Assembly (NCBI RefSeq): GCF_039679125.1
Contig: NZ_CP155551.1
Coordinates: 372,001-436,000 of the forward strand
Origin: Blastococcus sp. HT6-4
GTDB lineage: Bacteria > Actinomycetota > Actinomycetes > Mycobacteriales > Geodermatophilaceae
Reading direction: 5' to 3'
Length of the DNA: 64,000 nt
The position numbers and the translations under genes were made by a program. Shown here in pieces: positions 54,171 to 63,613 of this stretch. Under the pieces are notes generated by a model. That model did no database searches and was not told where the DNA came from. It saw only the letters and a list, made by a program, of their open reading frames with translations. The stretch's first letter is position 1. Each line of letters opens with the position of its first letter.

Positions 54171-55871
54171 ATGTCACGTCGTGCCACTCGTGCGCTCGCC
54201 GCCAGTGCGGCCGCACTCACAGCAGTAACCCTGTCGGCCTGCGCCTCCAGCGACCGGGACGGCGAGGGCGGCGACCCCGCCGCCGAGGCGTCCGGTGGCA
54301 CGCTGGTCTTCGGCGCCGCCGGCGACCCGGCGATGTTCGACCCGGCGTTCGCCAGCGACGGCGAGACGTTCCGCATCGCCCGCCAGATCCACGAGGGCCT
54401 GCTGACCACGTCCGCGGGCGGTACCGAACTCGAGCCGGCCCTGGCCGAGGACTGGGAGGTGACCGAGGACGGCCTCGAGTACACCTTCGACCTGCGCGAG
54501 GGCGTGACGTTCCACGACGGCACCGACTTCAACGCCGAGGCGGTCTGCTTCAACTTCGACCGCTGGCACAACTTCGAGGGCCTGGCCCAGAGCCCCAGCG
54601 CGACGTACTACTACCAGGCGGTCTTCGGCGGATTCGCCGACAGCCCCGACCCGGGCATCTACGAGGGCTGCGAGGCCGTCGACGAGAACACCGCCGTCAT
54701 CACGCTCAACCGGGTGACCAGCAAGATCCCGGCCGCCCTGTCGCTGCCGGCGTTCTCCATCCAGAGCCCGACGGCCCTGCAGGAGTACGACGCCGACAAC
54801 CTGGCCGGCAGCGAGGACGCGATCACCTACACCGAGTACGCCCTCGAGCACCCGACCGGCACCGGACCGTTCACGTTCGAGAACTGGGACCGTGGCAACG
54901 GCGAGGTCACCATCGTCCGCAACGAGGACTACTGGGGCGAGCCGGCCAAGCTCGACAGGATCATCTTCCGCACCATCCCCGAGGGGAACACCCGCCGGCA
55001 GGAGCTCCAGGCCGGCACGATCGACGGCTACGACTTCGTCTCGCCGGCCGACTACCAGACCCTCGAGGACGACGGCTTCCAGGTCCTGGTGCGCGATCCG
55101 TTCAACATCCTCTACCTGGGCTTCAACCACGGGAACGTGGAGGGCACCAACGCCAACCCGGCGCTGCAGGACGAGCGGGTGCGCCAGGCCGTCGCCCACG
55201 CGATCAACCGCGAGGAGATCGTGACCTCGCTGCTCCCCGAGGGCGCCGAGGTGGCGATCAACTTCATGCCTCCCACGGTCGACGGCTGGACCGAGGACGT
55301 GCGGACCTACGAGTACGACCCGGAGCGGGCCCGGCAGCTGCTGGAGGAGGCCGGCGCGGCCGGTACCACGCTGCGGTTCTACTACCCGACCGACGTCAGC
55401 CGGCCGTACCTGCCGGACCCGGCCGCGATGTTCCAGGTCATCGCCGAGGACCTGCGTGAGGTCGGCCTGACCATCGAGCCGGTCGCGCTGCAGTGGAACC
55501 CGGACTACCTGCAGGCCGTGCAGTCGGGCCAGGCCGACATCCACCTGCTCGGCTGGACCGGTGACTACAACGACGCCTACAACTTCATCGGCACGTTCTT
55601 CGCCGAGGACCAGAACAACCAGGCGTCCGCGGAGTTCGGCGCGTTCAGCGCCCCGGAGATCTTCGAGGCGCTGGCGCAGGCCGACGCCGCGCCGGACCCG
55701 GCCGACCGGATCGAGCTCTACCAGGAGGCGAACCGGCTGATCAAGGAGTTCCTGCCGGCGGTGCCGATCTCGCACTCGCCCCCGGCGCTGGTCGTGGCCG
55801 AGAACGTGCAGGGCCTGGAGCCCAGCCCGCTGACGGCGGAGGACTTCTCGACGGTGACCCTGGAGGACTGA
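54171..55871 (+). CDS. Dipeptide/oligopeptide/nickel-type ABC transporter substrate-binding protein
   Basis: 566 residues. Lipoprotein (lipobox LSAC) with a family 5 solute-binding domain: 'GTLVFGAAGDPAMFDPAF', 'IARQIHEGLLT', 'LEPALAEDWEVTEDGLEYTFDLREGVTFHDGT', 'VRQAVAHAINREEIV' and 'GYLPDPAAMF'-like text. Ligands of this family include peptides, nickel chelates and opines. First gene of a complete five-gene operon; a hairpin follows before the permease genes. Confidence 0.93.
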   Translation: MSRRATRALAASAAALTAVTLSACASSDRDGEGGDPAAEASGGTLVFGAAGDPAMFDPAFASDGETFRIARQIHEGLLTTSAGGTELEPALAEDWEVTEDGLEYTFDLREGVTFHDGTDFNAEAVCFNFDRWHNFEGLAQSPSATYYYQAVFGGFADSPDPGIYEGCEAVDENTAVITLNRVTSKIPAALSLPAFSIQSPTALQEYDADNLAGSEDAITYTEYALEHPTGTGPFTFENWDRGNGEVTIVRNEDYWGEPAKLDRIIFRTIPEGNTRRQELQAGTIDGYDFVSPADYQTLEDDGFQVLVRDPFNILYLGFNHGNVEGTNANPALQDERVRQAVAHAINREEIVTSLLPEGAEVAINFMPPTVDGWTEDVRTYEYDPERARQLLEEAGAAGTTLRFYYPTDVSRPYLPDPAAMFQVIAEDLREVGLTIEPVALQWNPDYLQAVQSGQADIHLLGWTGDYNDAYNFIGTFFAEDQNNQASAEFGAFSAPEIFEALAQADAAPDPADRIELYQEANRLIKEFLPAVPISHSPPALVVAENVQGLEPSPLTAEDFSTVTLED

Positions 55872-55886
55872 GTCCCTTCCGTGTCG

Positions 55887-55930
55887 ACCGCGCCGGTGGT
55901 GGCAGGCAGGATCGCCACCACCGGCGCGGT
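55887..55930 (+). terminator. Hairpin between the binding-protein and permease genes
   Basis: Perfect 17-bp stem (arm ACCGCGCCGGTGGTGGC) with a ten-base loop, 16 bases after the binding-protein stop. Such hairpins usually stabilise the upstream message or stop most transcripts, giving excess binding protein over permease. Confidence 0.8.
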
Positions 55931-55992
55931 CCCCGGTACGCGGTAGGACAGCGGACCCCGGCAGGGGAGTCCGGAAAGGCTGGTCCGAGCAC

Positions 55993-56997
55993 GTGCTCCG
56001 CTTCATCGTCCGGCGGCTGTTCCAGCTGATCCCGATCCTGCTGGGGCTCTCCGTCCTCCTCTTCGCCTGGTTGCGCGCACTGCCCGGCGGTCCCGCGCAG
56101 GCGGCCCTCGGCGAGCGGGCCACCCCGGAGGCGATCGCCCAGTACAACGAGCTGTTCGGCCTCGACGAGCCGCTCTACGTGCAGTACTTCCGCTTCCTGG
56201 GCCGCGCCCTCACGCTCGACTTCGGCAACTCCACCCAGTACGGGCGGCCGGTCACCGAGGTCTTCCTCGAGCGGTTCCCCGGCACGATCGAGCTGACCCT
56301 GCTCGCGATGGTCTTCGCGATCGGGGTGGGCATCCCCATGGGCTACGTCGCCGCCCGCCGGCACGGCAGCTTCCTCGACTCCGCCTCGGTCGTCGGGTCG
56401 CTGGTGGGCGTGGCGATCCCGGTCTTCTTCCTCGCCTACCTGCTGCGCCTGCTGTTCGCCGTCGAGCTCGGCTGGCTGCCCGGATCGGGCCGGCAGGACG
56501 TGCGGATCGACGCCACCCGCATCACCAACTTCTACGTCCTGGACGGGCTCCTCACCCGGGAGTGGGACGCGGCCTGGGACGCCCTCCTCCACCTGGTCCT
56601 GCCGGCCATCGCGCTGGGCACGATCCCGCTGGCGATCATCGTGCGGATCACGCGGGCGTCGGTGCTCGACGTCGTCAACGAGGACTACGTCCGGACGGCG
56701 AACGCCAAGGGTCTGGCGACGGCGACGGTGCGCCGCCGGCACGTCGTCCGCAACGCCCTCCTGCCGGTGTCGACGACGATCGGCCTGCAGACCGGCCTGC
56801 TGCTGTCCGGCGCGGTGCTCACCGAGACCGTCTTCGCCTTCGGCGGGGTGGGACTGACCCTCCGGGATGCGATCACCTACCGCGACTTCGCCGTCCTGCA
56901 GGGCTTCATCCTCATGCTCGCGGTGGTCTACGTGCTGGTGAACCTGCTGGTCGACATCTCCTACGGCCTGCTGGACCCGCGGGTGAGGGTCCGATGA
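55993..56997 (+). CDS. Peptide/nickel-type ABC transporter permease (DppB-like)
   Basis: 334 residues, six helices. 'MLRFIVRRLFQLIPILLGLSVLLF' start, 'DFGNSTQYGRPVTEVFLERFPGTIELTLLAM', and the coupling loop 'EDYVRTANAKGLATATVRRRHVVRNALLP' are DppB hallmarks. GTG start; ATGA overlap with the next gene. Confidence 0.94.
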   Translation: MLRFIVRRLFQLIPILLGLSVLLFAWLRALPGGPAQAALGERATPEAIAQYNELFGLDEPLYVQYFRFLGRALTLDFGNSTQYGRPVTEVFLERFPGTIELTLLAMVFAIGVGIPMGYVAARRHGSFLDSASVVGSLVGVAIPVFFLAYLLRLLFAVELGWLPGSGRQDVRIDATRITNFYVLDGLLTREWDAAWDALLHLVLPAIALGTIPLAIIVRITRASVLDVVNEDYVRTANAKGLATATVRRRHVVRNALLPVSTTIGLQTGLLLSGAVLTETVFAFGGVGLTLRDAITYRDFAVLQGFILMLAVVYVLVNLLVDISYGLLDPRVRVR

Positions 56998-57935
56998 CCG
57001 CGCTGGGCGAGGTGAAGAGGCAGCGGATCGACGAGCTCGCCGCCCGCGCCGGCCAGCTCCCCGAGGGCGAGGGCGGCCTGTCGCTGACCCGCAGCGCCGT
57101 CCGGCGGCTGCGCCGGGACCCCGTGGCGATCACCGGCGCGGTCATCGTGGTCGTGTTCATCGTCGTCGCGGCGTTCGCGCCGTGGCTGGCCCCCAAGGAC
57201 CCGACCGCCCAGTACCTGCTGTCGGAGATCCGGCCCGGCCAGATCCCCGGCGCGCGGGAAGGCTTCCCCCTCGGGGTCGACAACCTCGGGCGGGACCTGC
57301 TGTCCCGGCTGATCTACGGCTCGCGGCAGTCGCTGCTCATCGGCGTGGTCTCCACCGTGCTGGGGCTGGTGGTCGGCATGTCCCTGGGCGTGCTGGCCGG
57401 CGCCTTCGGCGGCTGGGTCGACACCGTGGTGATGCGGTTCGTCGACATCATCCTGTCCATCCCAGGCCTGCTGATGGCGATCACCATCTCGGTGCTGCTG
57501 GGCCAGAACCAGTACGCGCTGATGATCGCCATCGCCGTCGTCCAGGTGCCGGTGTTCGCCCGGCTGCTGCGCGGGTCGATGCTGGCCCAGCGGGGCAGCG
57601 ACTACGCCGTGGCCGCCCAGGCGCTCGGCGTGAAGAAGGCGCGGATCGTCTTCGGGCACGTGCTGCCCAACTCGCTGTCGCCCGTCATCGTCCAGGCGAC
57701 GCTCTCCCTGGCGACCGCCATCATCGAGGCGGCGGCCCTCTCGTACCTGGGCCTGGGGGATCCCGACATCGCGCGCCCCGAGTGGGGGGCGATGCTCGCC
57801 AACGCCCAGGACTTCCTGTCCATCCGCCCGGCCCTGGCCGTGTGGCCGGCGATGTGCATCATCGTCGTCGCGCTCGGCTTCACGCTGCTCGGCGAACGCC
57901 TGCGCGAGGCCCTCGACCCGAAGTTCCGGAGGTGA
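56994..57935 (+). CDS. Peptide/nickel-type ABC transporter permease (DppC-like)
   Basis: 313 residues. N-terminal 'RRLRRDPVAITGAVIVVVFIVVAAFAPWLAP', 'GVDNLGRDLLSRLIYGSRQSLLIG', and the coupling loop 'SDYAVAAQALGVKKARIVFGHVLPNS' are typical. It forms the channel with the DppB-like subunit. Confidence 0.94.
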   Translation: MTALGEVKRQRIDELAARAGQLPEGEGGLSLTRSAVRRLRRDPVAITGAVIVVVFIVVAAFAPWLAPKDPTAQYLLSEIRPGQIPGAREGFPLGVDNLGRDLLSRLIYGSRQSLLIGVVSTVLGLVVGMSLGVLAGAFGGWVDTVVMRFVDIILSIPGLLMAITISVLLGQNQYALMIAIAVVQVPVFARLLRGSMLAQRGSDYAVAAQALGVKKARIVFGHVLPNSLSPVIVQATLSLATAIIEAAALSYLGLGDPDIARPEWGAMLANAQDFLSIRPALAVWPAMCIIVVALGFTLLGERLREALDPKFRR

Positions 57936-57940
57936 GCACG

Positions 57941-59005
57941 GTGACCCGGACGGGCAGTGCGTCCGCGGGCGGCCTGGCCGCCCCGGTGCTCGAGGTGGAG
58001 GACCTCGCCGTGGCGTTCGTCCGCCGCGGTGAGCAGCCGACCCGTGCCGTGGACGGCGTCAGCTTCTCCGTCGCCCCCGGCGAGACCATCGGCCTGGTGG
58101 GGGAGTCCGGCTGCGGCAAGTCGGTCACCTCGCTCGCCGTCATGGGCCTGCTGCCGCGGCGCGGCGTCCAGGTGACCGGGTCGGTGCGCCTGGACGGGCA
58201 GGAGCTGATCGGCGCCTCGGACCGGGTGCTGCGGAGCCTGCGCGGCGCGGACATGGGGATGGTCTTCCAGGACCCGCTGTCCTCGCTCAACCCGACCGTC
58301 CCGATCGGCACGCAGGTGACGGAGGTGCTGCTGGAGCACCGGGAGATGACCAAGGCGGAGGCGCGCGAGGAGGCCACCCGGCTCCTGGACCGGGTGGGGA
58401 TCCCCGATCCCGCCCGCCGGCTGAAGGAGTACCCCCACCAGCTGTCCGGCGGGATGCGCCAGCGGGCGCTCATCGCCATGTCCCTGGCCTGCTCGCCGCG
58501 GCTGCTGATCGCCGACGAGCCGACGACGGCGCTGGACGTGACGATCCAGGCGCAGATCCTGGAGCTGCTCCGGGAGCTCGTCGTCGACTCCGGCACGGCG
58601 CTGGTGATGATCACCCACGACCTGGGCGTCGTCGCCGGGCTCTGCGACCGGGTGCACGTCATGTACGCGGGCAAGGTCATCGAGACCGCCGACCGGCACG
58701 ACCTGTTCGCCCGCCCCCGCCAGCCCTACACCGGCGGGCTGCTGGCCTCGGTGCCCCGGCTCGACTCCGGCCGTGGCACCCCGCTCACGCCGATCCGTGG
58801 CTCCGCCCGCGACGCCATCCCGTGGGCGGAGGGCTGCGCCTTCGCGCCGCGCTGCGACAACGCCCAGGACGACTGCCTGACCGAGGTGTCGGGCAGCACC
58901 ATCCCGCTGGAGTACGACGGCCCCGGCCGGGAGCTGCGCTGCCGGCACCCCCTCGAGCACTCGTCGCCGGCGACCGGCGCGACCGCCTCCGGAGCGTCCC
59001 GGTGA
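57941..59005 (+). CDS. Peptide/nickel-type ABC transporter ATP-binding protein (DppD-like)
   Basis: 354 residues. Walker A '[18 protein letters not shown]', Q-loop '[12 protein letters not shown]', signature '[16 protein letters not shown]', Walker B '[14 protein letters not shown]', and the C-terminal oligopeptide-transporter extension ('[15 protein letters not shown]'). The GTG at 57941 is 8 bases after GGAGG; a GTG at 57932 overlapping the previous stop is the alternative. Confidence 0.94.
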   Translation: MTRTGSASAGGLAAPVLEVEDLAVAFVRRGEQPTRAVDGVSFSVAPGETIGLVGESGCGKSVTSLAVMGLLPRRGVQVTGSVRLDGQELIGASDRVLRSLRGADMGMVFQDPLSSLNPTVPIGTQVTEVLLEHREMTKAEAREEATRLLDRVGIPDPARRLKEYPHQLSGGMRQRALIAMSLACSPRLLIADEPTTALDVTIQAQILELLRELVVDSGTALVMITHDLGVVAGLCDRVHVMYAGKVIETADRHDLFARPRQPYTGGLLASVPRLDSGRGTPLTPIRGSARDAIPWAEGCAFAPRCDNAQDDCLTEVSGSTIPLEYDGPGRELRCRHPLEHSSPATGATASGASR

Positions 59006-60162
59006 CCGCCGTCCCGACGTCCACCGGCCCGGACGAGCTGCTGCGGGTCGAGGGCCTCAAGGTGCACTTCCCGATCAAGGCCGGGGTCTTCTTCGACCGC
59101 ACCGTCGGGCACGTCCAGGCCGTCGACGGCGTCGATCTCGTCGTCCCGCGCGGGGCCACCTACGGGCTGGTCGGGGAGTCCGGCTGCGGCAAGTCCACGC
59201 TGGGCCGGGCCATCCTGCGGCTGGTCGAGCCCACGGCCGGACGGGTGCTGTTCGACGGCACCGACGTCGCCGCGCTCAAGGGCGAGCCGCTGCGGCACAT
59301 GCGCCAGCGCATGCAGATGGTGTTCCAGGACCCGATGGGCAGCCTCGACCCGCGGCAGAACGTGGAGTCGCTGCTCGCGGAGCCGCTGCACGCCCACGGC
59401 CTCGCCGGCGGCAAGGCGGGCATCGCCGAGAAGATCCGGACCCTGCTCGACGCCGTCGGGCTGCCCGCCGCGGCGCTGCGCCGCTATCCGCACGAGTTCT
59501 CCGGCGGCCAGCGGCAGCGCATCGGCATCGCGCGCGCCGTCGCGCTCGAGCCGGACCTGCTGATCGCCGACGAGCCGGTGTCCGCGCTCGACGTGTCGGT
59601 GCAGGCGCAGGTGCTCAACCTGCTCGAGGAGCTCCAGCAGCGGCTGGGCCTCACCTACCTGGTCATCGCCCACGACCTGGCGGTGGTGCGGCACATCAGC
59701 GACGTCGTCGGGGTCATGTACCTCGGCTCGCTGGTGGAGCAGGCCCCGGCCGACGACCTCTACGAGCAACCGCTGCACCCCTACACGCGGGCGCTGATGA
59801 GCGCCGTCCCGGTGCCGGACCCGGTCGTGGAGGAGACGCGGGAGCGGATCCTGCTCGCCGGTGACCTCCCGTCGCCGGCCGATCCGCCCAGCGGCTGCCG
59901 GTTCCACACCCGCTGCCCGTGGCGGCAGGAGACCCGGTGCGACGACGAGGTGCCGGTGCTGCGCGAGCTGGCTCCCGGGCGGCTGGTGAGCTGCCACTGG
60001 GCCGAGGAGATCCGCGACGGTCTCCTGCGACCGCGCTCGCCGGAGGAGGCGCTGCAGGCCGGCGCCGCCACCCGGCGGGCACCGGACGGCGGTCCGGGCG
60101 ACGACGACCCGACCCCGTTCCTCGGCCGGGACCGTCCGCTGCCGCGCAACACCTACGGATGA
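59002..60162 (+). CDS. Peptide/nickel-type ABC transporter ATP-binding protein (DppF-like)
   Basis: 386 residues. '[20 protein letters not shown]', '[16 protein letters not shown]', '[17 protein letters not shown]', '[16 protein letters not shown]' and the Cys-rich tail '[16 protein letters not shown]'. It completes the transporter with two distinct ATPases. GTG start in a GTGA overlap. Convergent with the Rieske gene ten bases away. Confidence 0.94.
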   Translation: MTAVPTSTGPDELLRVEGLKVHFPIKAGVFFDRTVGHVQAVDGVDLVVPRGATYGLVGESGCGKSTLGRAILRLVEPTAGRVLFDGTDVAALKGEPLRHMRQRMQMVFQDPMGSLDPRQNVESLLAEPLHAHGLAGGKAGIAEKIRTLLDAVGLPAAALRRYPHEFSGGQRQRIGIARAVALEPDLLIADEPVSALDVSVQAQVLNLLEELQQRLGLTYLVIAHDLAVVRHISDVVGVMYLGSLVEQAPADDLYEQPLHPYTRALMSAVPVPDPVVEETRERILLAGDLPSPADPPSGCRFHTRCPWRQETRCDDEVPVLRELAPGRLVSCHWAEEIRDGLLRPRSPEEALQAGAATRRAPDGGPGDDDPTPFLGRDRPLPRNTYG

Positions 60163-60172
60163 CCGGCGCCGG

Positions 60173-60532
60173 TCACTCCAGGACGACGTCGTCGTCCCGG
60201 CGGACCGCCCGGCGGACCCGCAGCCGGGCGATGCTGCCCACCAGCCGGACCAGGCCGCTGTAGACGGGCGTGGGGCCGTGGTAGCCGAGGAACCCGCGGG
60301 GCCCGTCGACCATCTCGCCGGTGCGCACGTCGTAGCGGCTCTGGTGCCAGGGACAGACCAGGCAGCCGTCGGCGTCGAGGGTGCCCTCGGCGAGGTCGGC
60401 CAGCTGGTGGCGGCACCGCCGGGAGACGGCGAAGTACCTCTCGTCGCCGCGGTTGCCCACCGCCCAGCCGCCGGCGCGGCGGACCGTCCCCGGTGGCAGC
60501 GCGGCGGCGGGGACGGAGTCGGGCTCGGACAC
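60173..60532 (-). CDS. Rieske [2Fe-2S] domain protein
   Basis: 119 residues. Cluster ligands Cys40, His42, Cys60 and His63 in 'CRHQLADL' and 'CPWHQSRYD', then 'VDGPRGFL'. It resembles small ferredoxin-like Rieske proteins or single-domain electron carriers. No oxygenase or reductase gene is next to it, so the partner is unknown. Confidence 0.9.
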   Translation of the reverse strand: MSEPDSVPAAALPPGTVRRAGGWAVGNRGDERYFAVSRRCRHQLADLAEGTLDADGCLVCPWHQSRYDVRTGEMVDGPRGFLGYHGPTPVYSGLVRLVGSIARLRVRRAVRRDDDVVLE

Positions 60533-60648
60533 GGGGCCTCCTCGCGGCGAGGTAGTGGCGGGTCGCCCCTACCCGCGGCGGCCGGGCCGGACCCGTTCCG
60601 CGTCGGTAGGGTCGCTGCGGAACGAGTCCGCCCCTCCTGGAGGTGTCC

Positions 60649-62721
60649 GTGCGCCGGCTGTGCGTCGTCCTGGGGGTGCTCGCCGTCCTGCTGCTCGTCG
60701 GCGGCCCGGCGTACGCGGTGCCGCCGTTCCGGCTCCCGGAGCAGGTCGTCGACGAGGTCGGCGCCCTGGAGGGCAGCACGGCGCAGGTCGAGGAGACCCT
60801 CGACGAGCTGCGGGCGGACACCGGCACCGATCTGTACGTCGTCTTCGTCTCGAGCTTCGACGGCGCGGACCGCAGGGACTGGGCGCAGGCCACGGCGGAA
60901 CTGAGCCAGCTCTCCGCGGAGGACGCGCTGCTCGCCGTGGCCGTGGGGGACGGGGAGTACGCGTTCGTGCCACCCGTGGACGCCCCGCTGCCCGTGCAGG
61001 AGATCGAGCAGCGCGCGGAGACCGAGGTGGCACCGCTGTTCGGCGCCGGGAACTGGGCCGGGGGCGTGGCCGCCTTCGCCGACCTGCTGCGGGAGGGGTC
61101 GGCGGCGGCCGGCGAGCCCGGGGACGCGGCCTCGGACGGCGGCTCCGGCGGGGCGGGACCGCTGCTGGTGCTCGGTGGCATCGCGGTGGTCGGCGGCGGC
61201 CTCTACCTGGCGAGCCGGTCCCGCCGGAACCACGGCGGAGCGCTGCCACCCGGCCGGCGGCGCCCCGAGCCCGACCCGTACGAGGGCGTCCCCACCGCCG
61301 AACTCCAGGGGCGCGCCAGCGAGGCCCTGCTCGAGCTCGACGAGGCCGTGAAGACCTCGCAGCTCGACCTCGACTTCGCCCGCTCGCAGTACGGCGAGGA
61401 CGCCGTCGCCGGGTTCGGCGCCGCGCTCGCGCAGTCCCGGGCCGAGGTGTCCCGGGCCTTCACGCTGCGCCAGCAGCTCGACGACGACGTCCCGGAGGAC
61501 GAGCCCACCACCCGCCGGATGCTCGCGGAGATCCTCGCGCTGACCCAGGCCGCCGACGCGCGGCTGGACGAGCAGAGCGAGGCCTTCCAGCGGCTGCGCG
61601 ACCTCGAGCGGACGGCGCCGCAGGTGCTGGACGGGCTGGAGCCGCGGCTGGCCGGGCTGCGCGAGCGGATCCCGCAGGAGGAGCAGCGGCTGGCCGCTTA
61701 CCGGGGCCGGTACGCGGCCTCGGCGTCCGCCCCCGTGGCGGACAACGTGGACCAGGCCCGGGCCCGGCTGGCCGCCGCCGAGCAGGAGGTCCGGGAGGCG
61801 CGGGACGCGCTGGCCGAGGGGCGCAGCGGCGACGCGGTCGGGGACATCCGGGCGGCCGAGGACGCGGTGGCGCAGACCGGCACGCTGCTGGACGCCGTCG
61901 GGCGGCTCGCCGCCGATCTCGACTCCGCCGCGGGCCGGGTCGCGGACGCACGGGCGGAGACCGAGAAGGACCTCGCCGAGGCCCGCGCGCTGGTCGCCGC
62001 CGGCGACCGCTCGGGCCTGGCCCCGCAGATCGCCCGGGCCGAGTCGGCGCTCGCCGCCTGCGACGCCGCGCTGCACCCGGCCGACGGCACCCCGGCCGAT
62101 CCGCTGGCCGCGCTCCGGCAGCTCGAGGACGCCGACGTCGCCCTCGAGGAGGCGCTCTCCGCGGCCCGCGACGCGCACACCCAGGCCCGCCGGGCCGCGG
62201 CGGCGCTGGACCAGGCGCTGCTCAACGCGCGCTCGGCGGTGGCCGCGGCGGCGGACTTCGTCGACACCCGCCGCGGCGCAGTGGGGCCCGAGGCCCGCAC
62301 CCGGCTGGCCGAGGCGCAGCGGCACCTGGAGGCCGCCGTCGACCTGGGCCGGACCGACCCGGTGAGCGCGCTGCGGGAGGCCCACCAGGCGGGGATGCTG
62401 GCCCAGCACGCCCTGGACCTCGCCCAGGACGACGTCGGCCGGTGGAACTCCGGCTACGGGCCGGGTGGGTTCGGCGGCGGCTACGGCGGCGGGTACCGGC
62501 GCGGCGGCGTGGACCTCGGCAGCCTCGTGCTGGGCGGCATCCTCCTGGGCGGCGGCGGTGGTCGCGGCCGCGTGGGCGGCTTCGGCGGCAGTTTCGGAGG
62601 TGGCGGCGGCTTCGGTGGGCGGGCCGGCGGTGGGTCGTTCGGCGGCCGCGCCGGCGGTGGGTCGTTCGGCGGGGTCGGTGGTGGCTCGTTCGGCGGCGGG
62701 GCCGGCGGCGGGCGGTTCTGA
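60649..62721 (+). CDS. TPM-domain membrane protein with coiled coil and Gly-rich tail
   Basis: 690 residues. Signal peptide (cleavage after about 'AYA'), a TPM domain (about 25-155: 'LPEQVVDEVGALEGSTAQVEETLDELRADTGTDLYVVFV'), a transmembrane helix (about 165-185), a coiled-coil region of roughly 370 residues rich in Ala, Glu and Arg, and a Gly/Phe/Ser-rich tail ('GGSFGGGGGFGGR' repeats). TPM domains act in photosystem repair in plants; in actinobacteria they are found on surface proteins of unknown role. The GTG at 60649 has GGAGG at good spacing, six bases after an earlier GTG. Confidence 0.9.
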   Translation: MRRLCVVLGVLAVLLLVGGPAYAVPPFRLPEQVVDEVGALEGSTAQVEETLDELRADTGTDLYVVFVSSFDGADRRDWAQATAELSQLSAEDALLAVAVGDGEYAFVPPVDAPLPVQEIEQRAETEVAPLFGAGNWAGGVAAFADLLREGSAAAGEPGDAASDGGSGGAGPLLVLGGIAVVGGGLYLASRSRRNHGGALPPGRRRPEPDPYEGVPTAELQGRASEALLELDEAVKTSQLDLDFARSQYGEDAVAGFGAALAQSRAEVSRAFTLRQQLDDDVPEDEPTTRRMLAEILALTQAADARLDEQSEAFQRLRDLERTAPQVLDGLEPRLAGLRERIPQEEQRLAAYRGRYAASASAPVADNVDQARARLAAAEQEVREARDALAEGRSGDAVGDIRAAEDAVAQTGTLLDAVGRLAADLDSAAGRVADARAETEKDLAEARALVAAGDRSGLAPQIARAESALAACDAALHPADGTPADPLAALRQLEDADVALEEALSAARDAHTQARRAAAALDQALLNARSAVAAAADFVDTRRGAVGPEARTRLAEAQRHLEAAVDLGRTDPVSALREAHQAGMLAQHALDLAQDDVGRWNSGYGPGGFGGGYGGGYRRGGVDLGSLVLGGILLGGGGGRGRVGGFGGSFGGGGGFGGRAGGGSFGGRAGGGSFGGVGGGSFGGGAGGGRF

Positions 62722-62809
62722 GCCCGGCCGGTCGCGGGGCGCCGCGGGCGACCCGAACTGTCGGCCCCCGGTGGGACGGTGACCTCCCCCACAACAGGAG
62801 GAGGCAACC

Positions 62810-63568
62810 ATGCCCACGCGAGACACCCCCTGGCCCGCCGGCACGCCCTGCTGGGTCGACTACGGCGCGGCCGACCTGGCGGCGGCGCGGGAGTTCTACA
62901 CCGCCCTGCTCGGCTGGGAGTACACCGGCGGCGACCCCGAGTTCGGCGGCTACCTGAACGCCGAGAAGGACGGGCGGCAGGTGGCCGGCCTGGGTCCGCA
63001 GATGGACGAGGCCGGACAGCCCGGCTGGACCACCTACTTCGCCACCGACGACGCCTACGCCACCGCGGCCCGGATCCGGGAGGCCGGGGGCACGGTCGTG
63101 GTCGAGCCGATGGAGATCGGCCCGATGGGGCGGATGGTGGTCGCGCTCGATCCGCAGGGCAACGCGTTCGGGCTGTGGCAGGCCGGCGAGCACACCGGCG
63201 TGCAGCGGTACAACGAGCCCGGCTCGCTGGTCTGGAACGAGGCGGCGGTCGACGACCCGGCGGCCGCCCGGGAGTTCTACGGCTCGGTCTTCGGCTTCCG
63301 GTTCGAGGAGATCCCCGGCGGCGAGGGGTACACGACCTTCGGCACCGGCGGTGACCCGCTGGGCGGGCTCGGCGCCCGCCAGCCCGGGCTGCCGACGGGC
63401 TGGACGACCTGCTTCGCGGTGGCCTCCACCGACGACGCGGTGGCCACCGTCGAGGCCCGCGGCGGCAAGGTCACGATGGCGCCGACGGACACCGAGTACG
63501 GCCGGTTCGCCGTGGCCGAGGACCCGTGGGGCGCCGGGTTCTCGGTGATGCAGGTGCCCACCGCCTGA
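62810..63568 (+). CDS. Two-domain VOC family protein
   Basis: 252 residues with two glyoxalase/bleomycin-resistance-like halves: 'PCWVDYGAADLAAAREFYTALLGWEY' and 'LVWNEAAVDDPAAAREFYGSVFGFRF'. Members bind metals and small molecules or act as dioxygenases. Similar proteins appear in actinobacterial antibiotic and hydroxylase regions as CFP32-like glyoxalases. ATG with AGGAGG upstream. Function unknown. Confidence 0.92.
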   Translation: MPTRDTPWPAGTPCWVDYGAADLAAAREFYTALLGWEYTGGDPEFGGYLNAEKDGRQVAGLGPQMDEAGQPGWTTYFATDDAYATAARIREAGGTVVVEPMEIGPMGRMVVALDPQGNAFGLWQAGEHTGVQRYNEPGSLVWNEAAVDDPAAAREFYGSVFGFRFEEIPGGEGYTTFGTGGDPLGGLGARQPGLPTGWTTCFAVASTDDAVATVEARGGKVTMAPTDTEYGRFAVAEDPWGAGFSVMQVPTA

Positions 63569-63613
63569 CGCCTCCGGCCGGCGCGAACGGGGCGCGCCGG
63601 TCCGGCGTCCGGC

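Noticed and set aside
58726..62844. 1372-codon open frame on the minus strand
   Set aside because: Shadow of the DppD/DppF-like and TPM genes; low-complexity Arg/Gly/Pro text and no domain.
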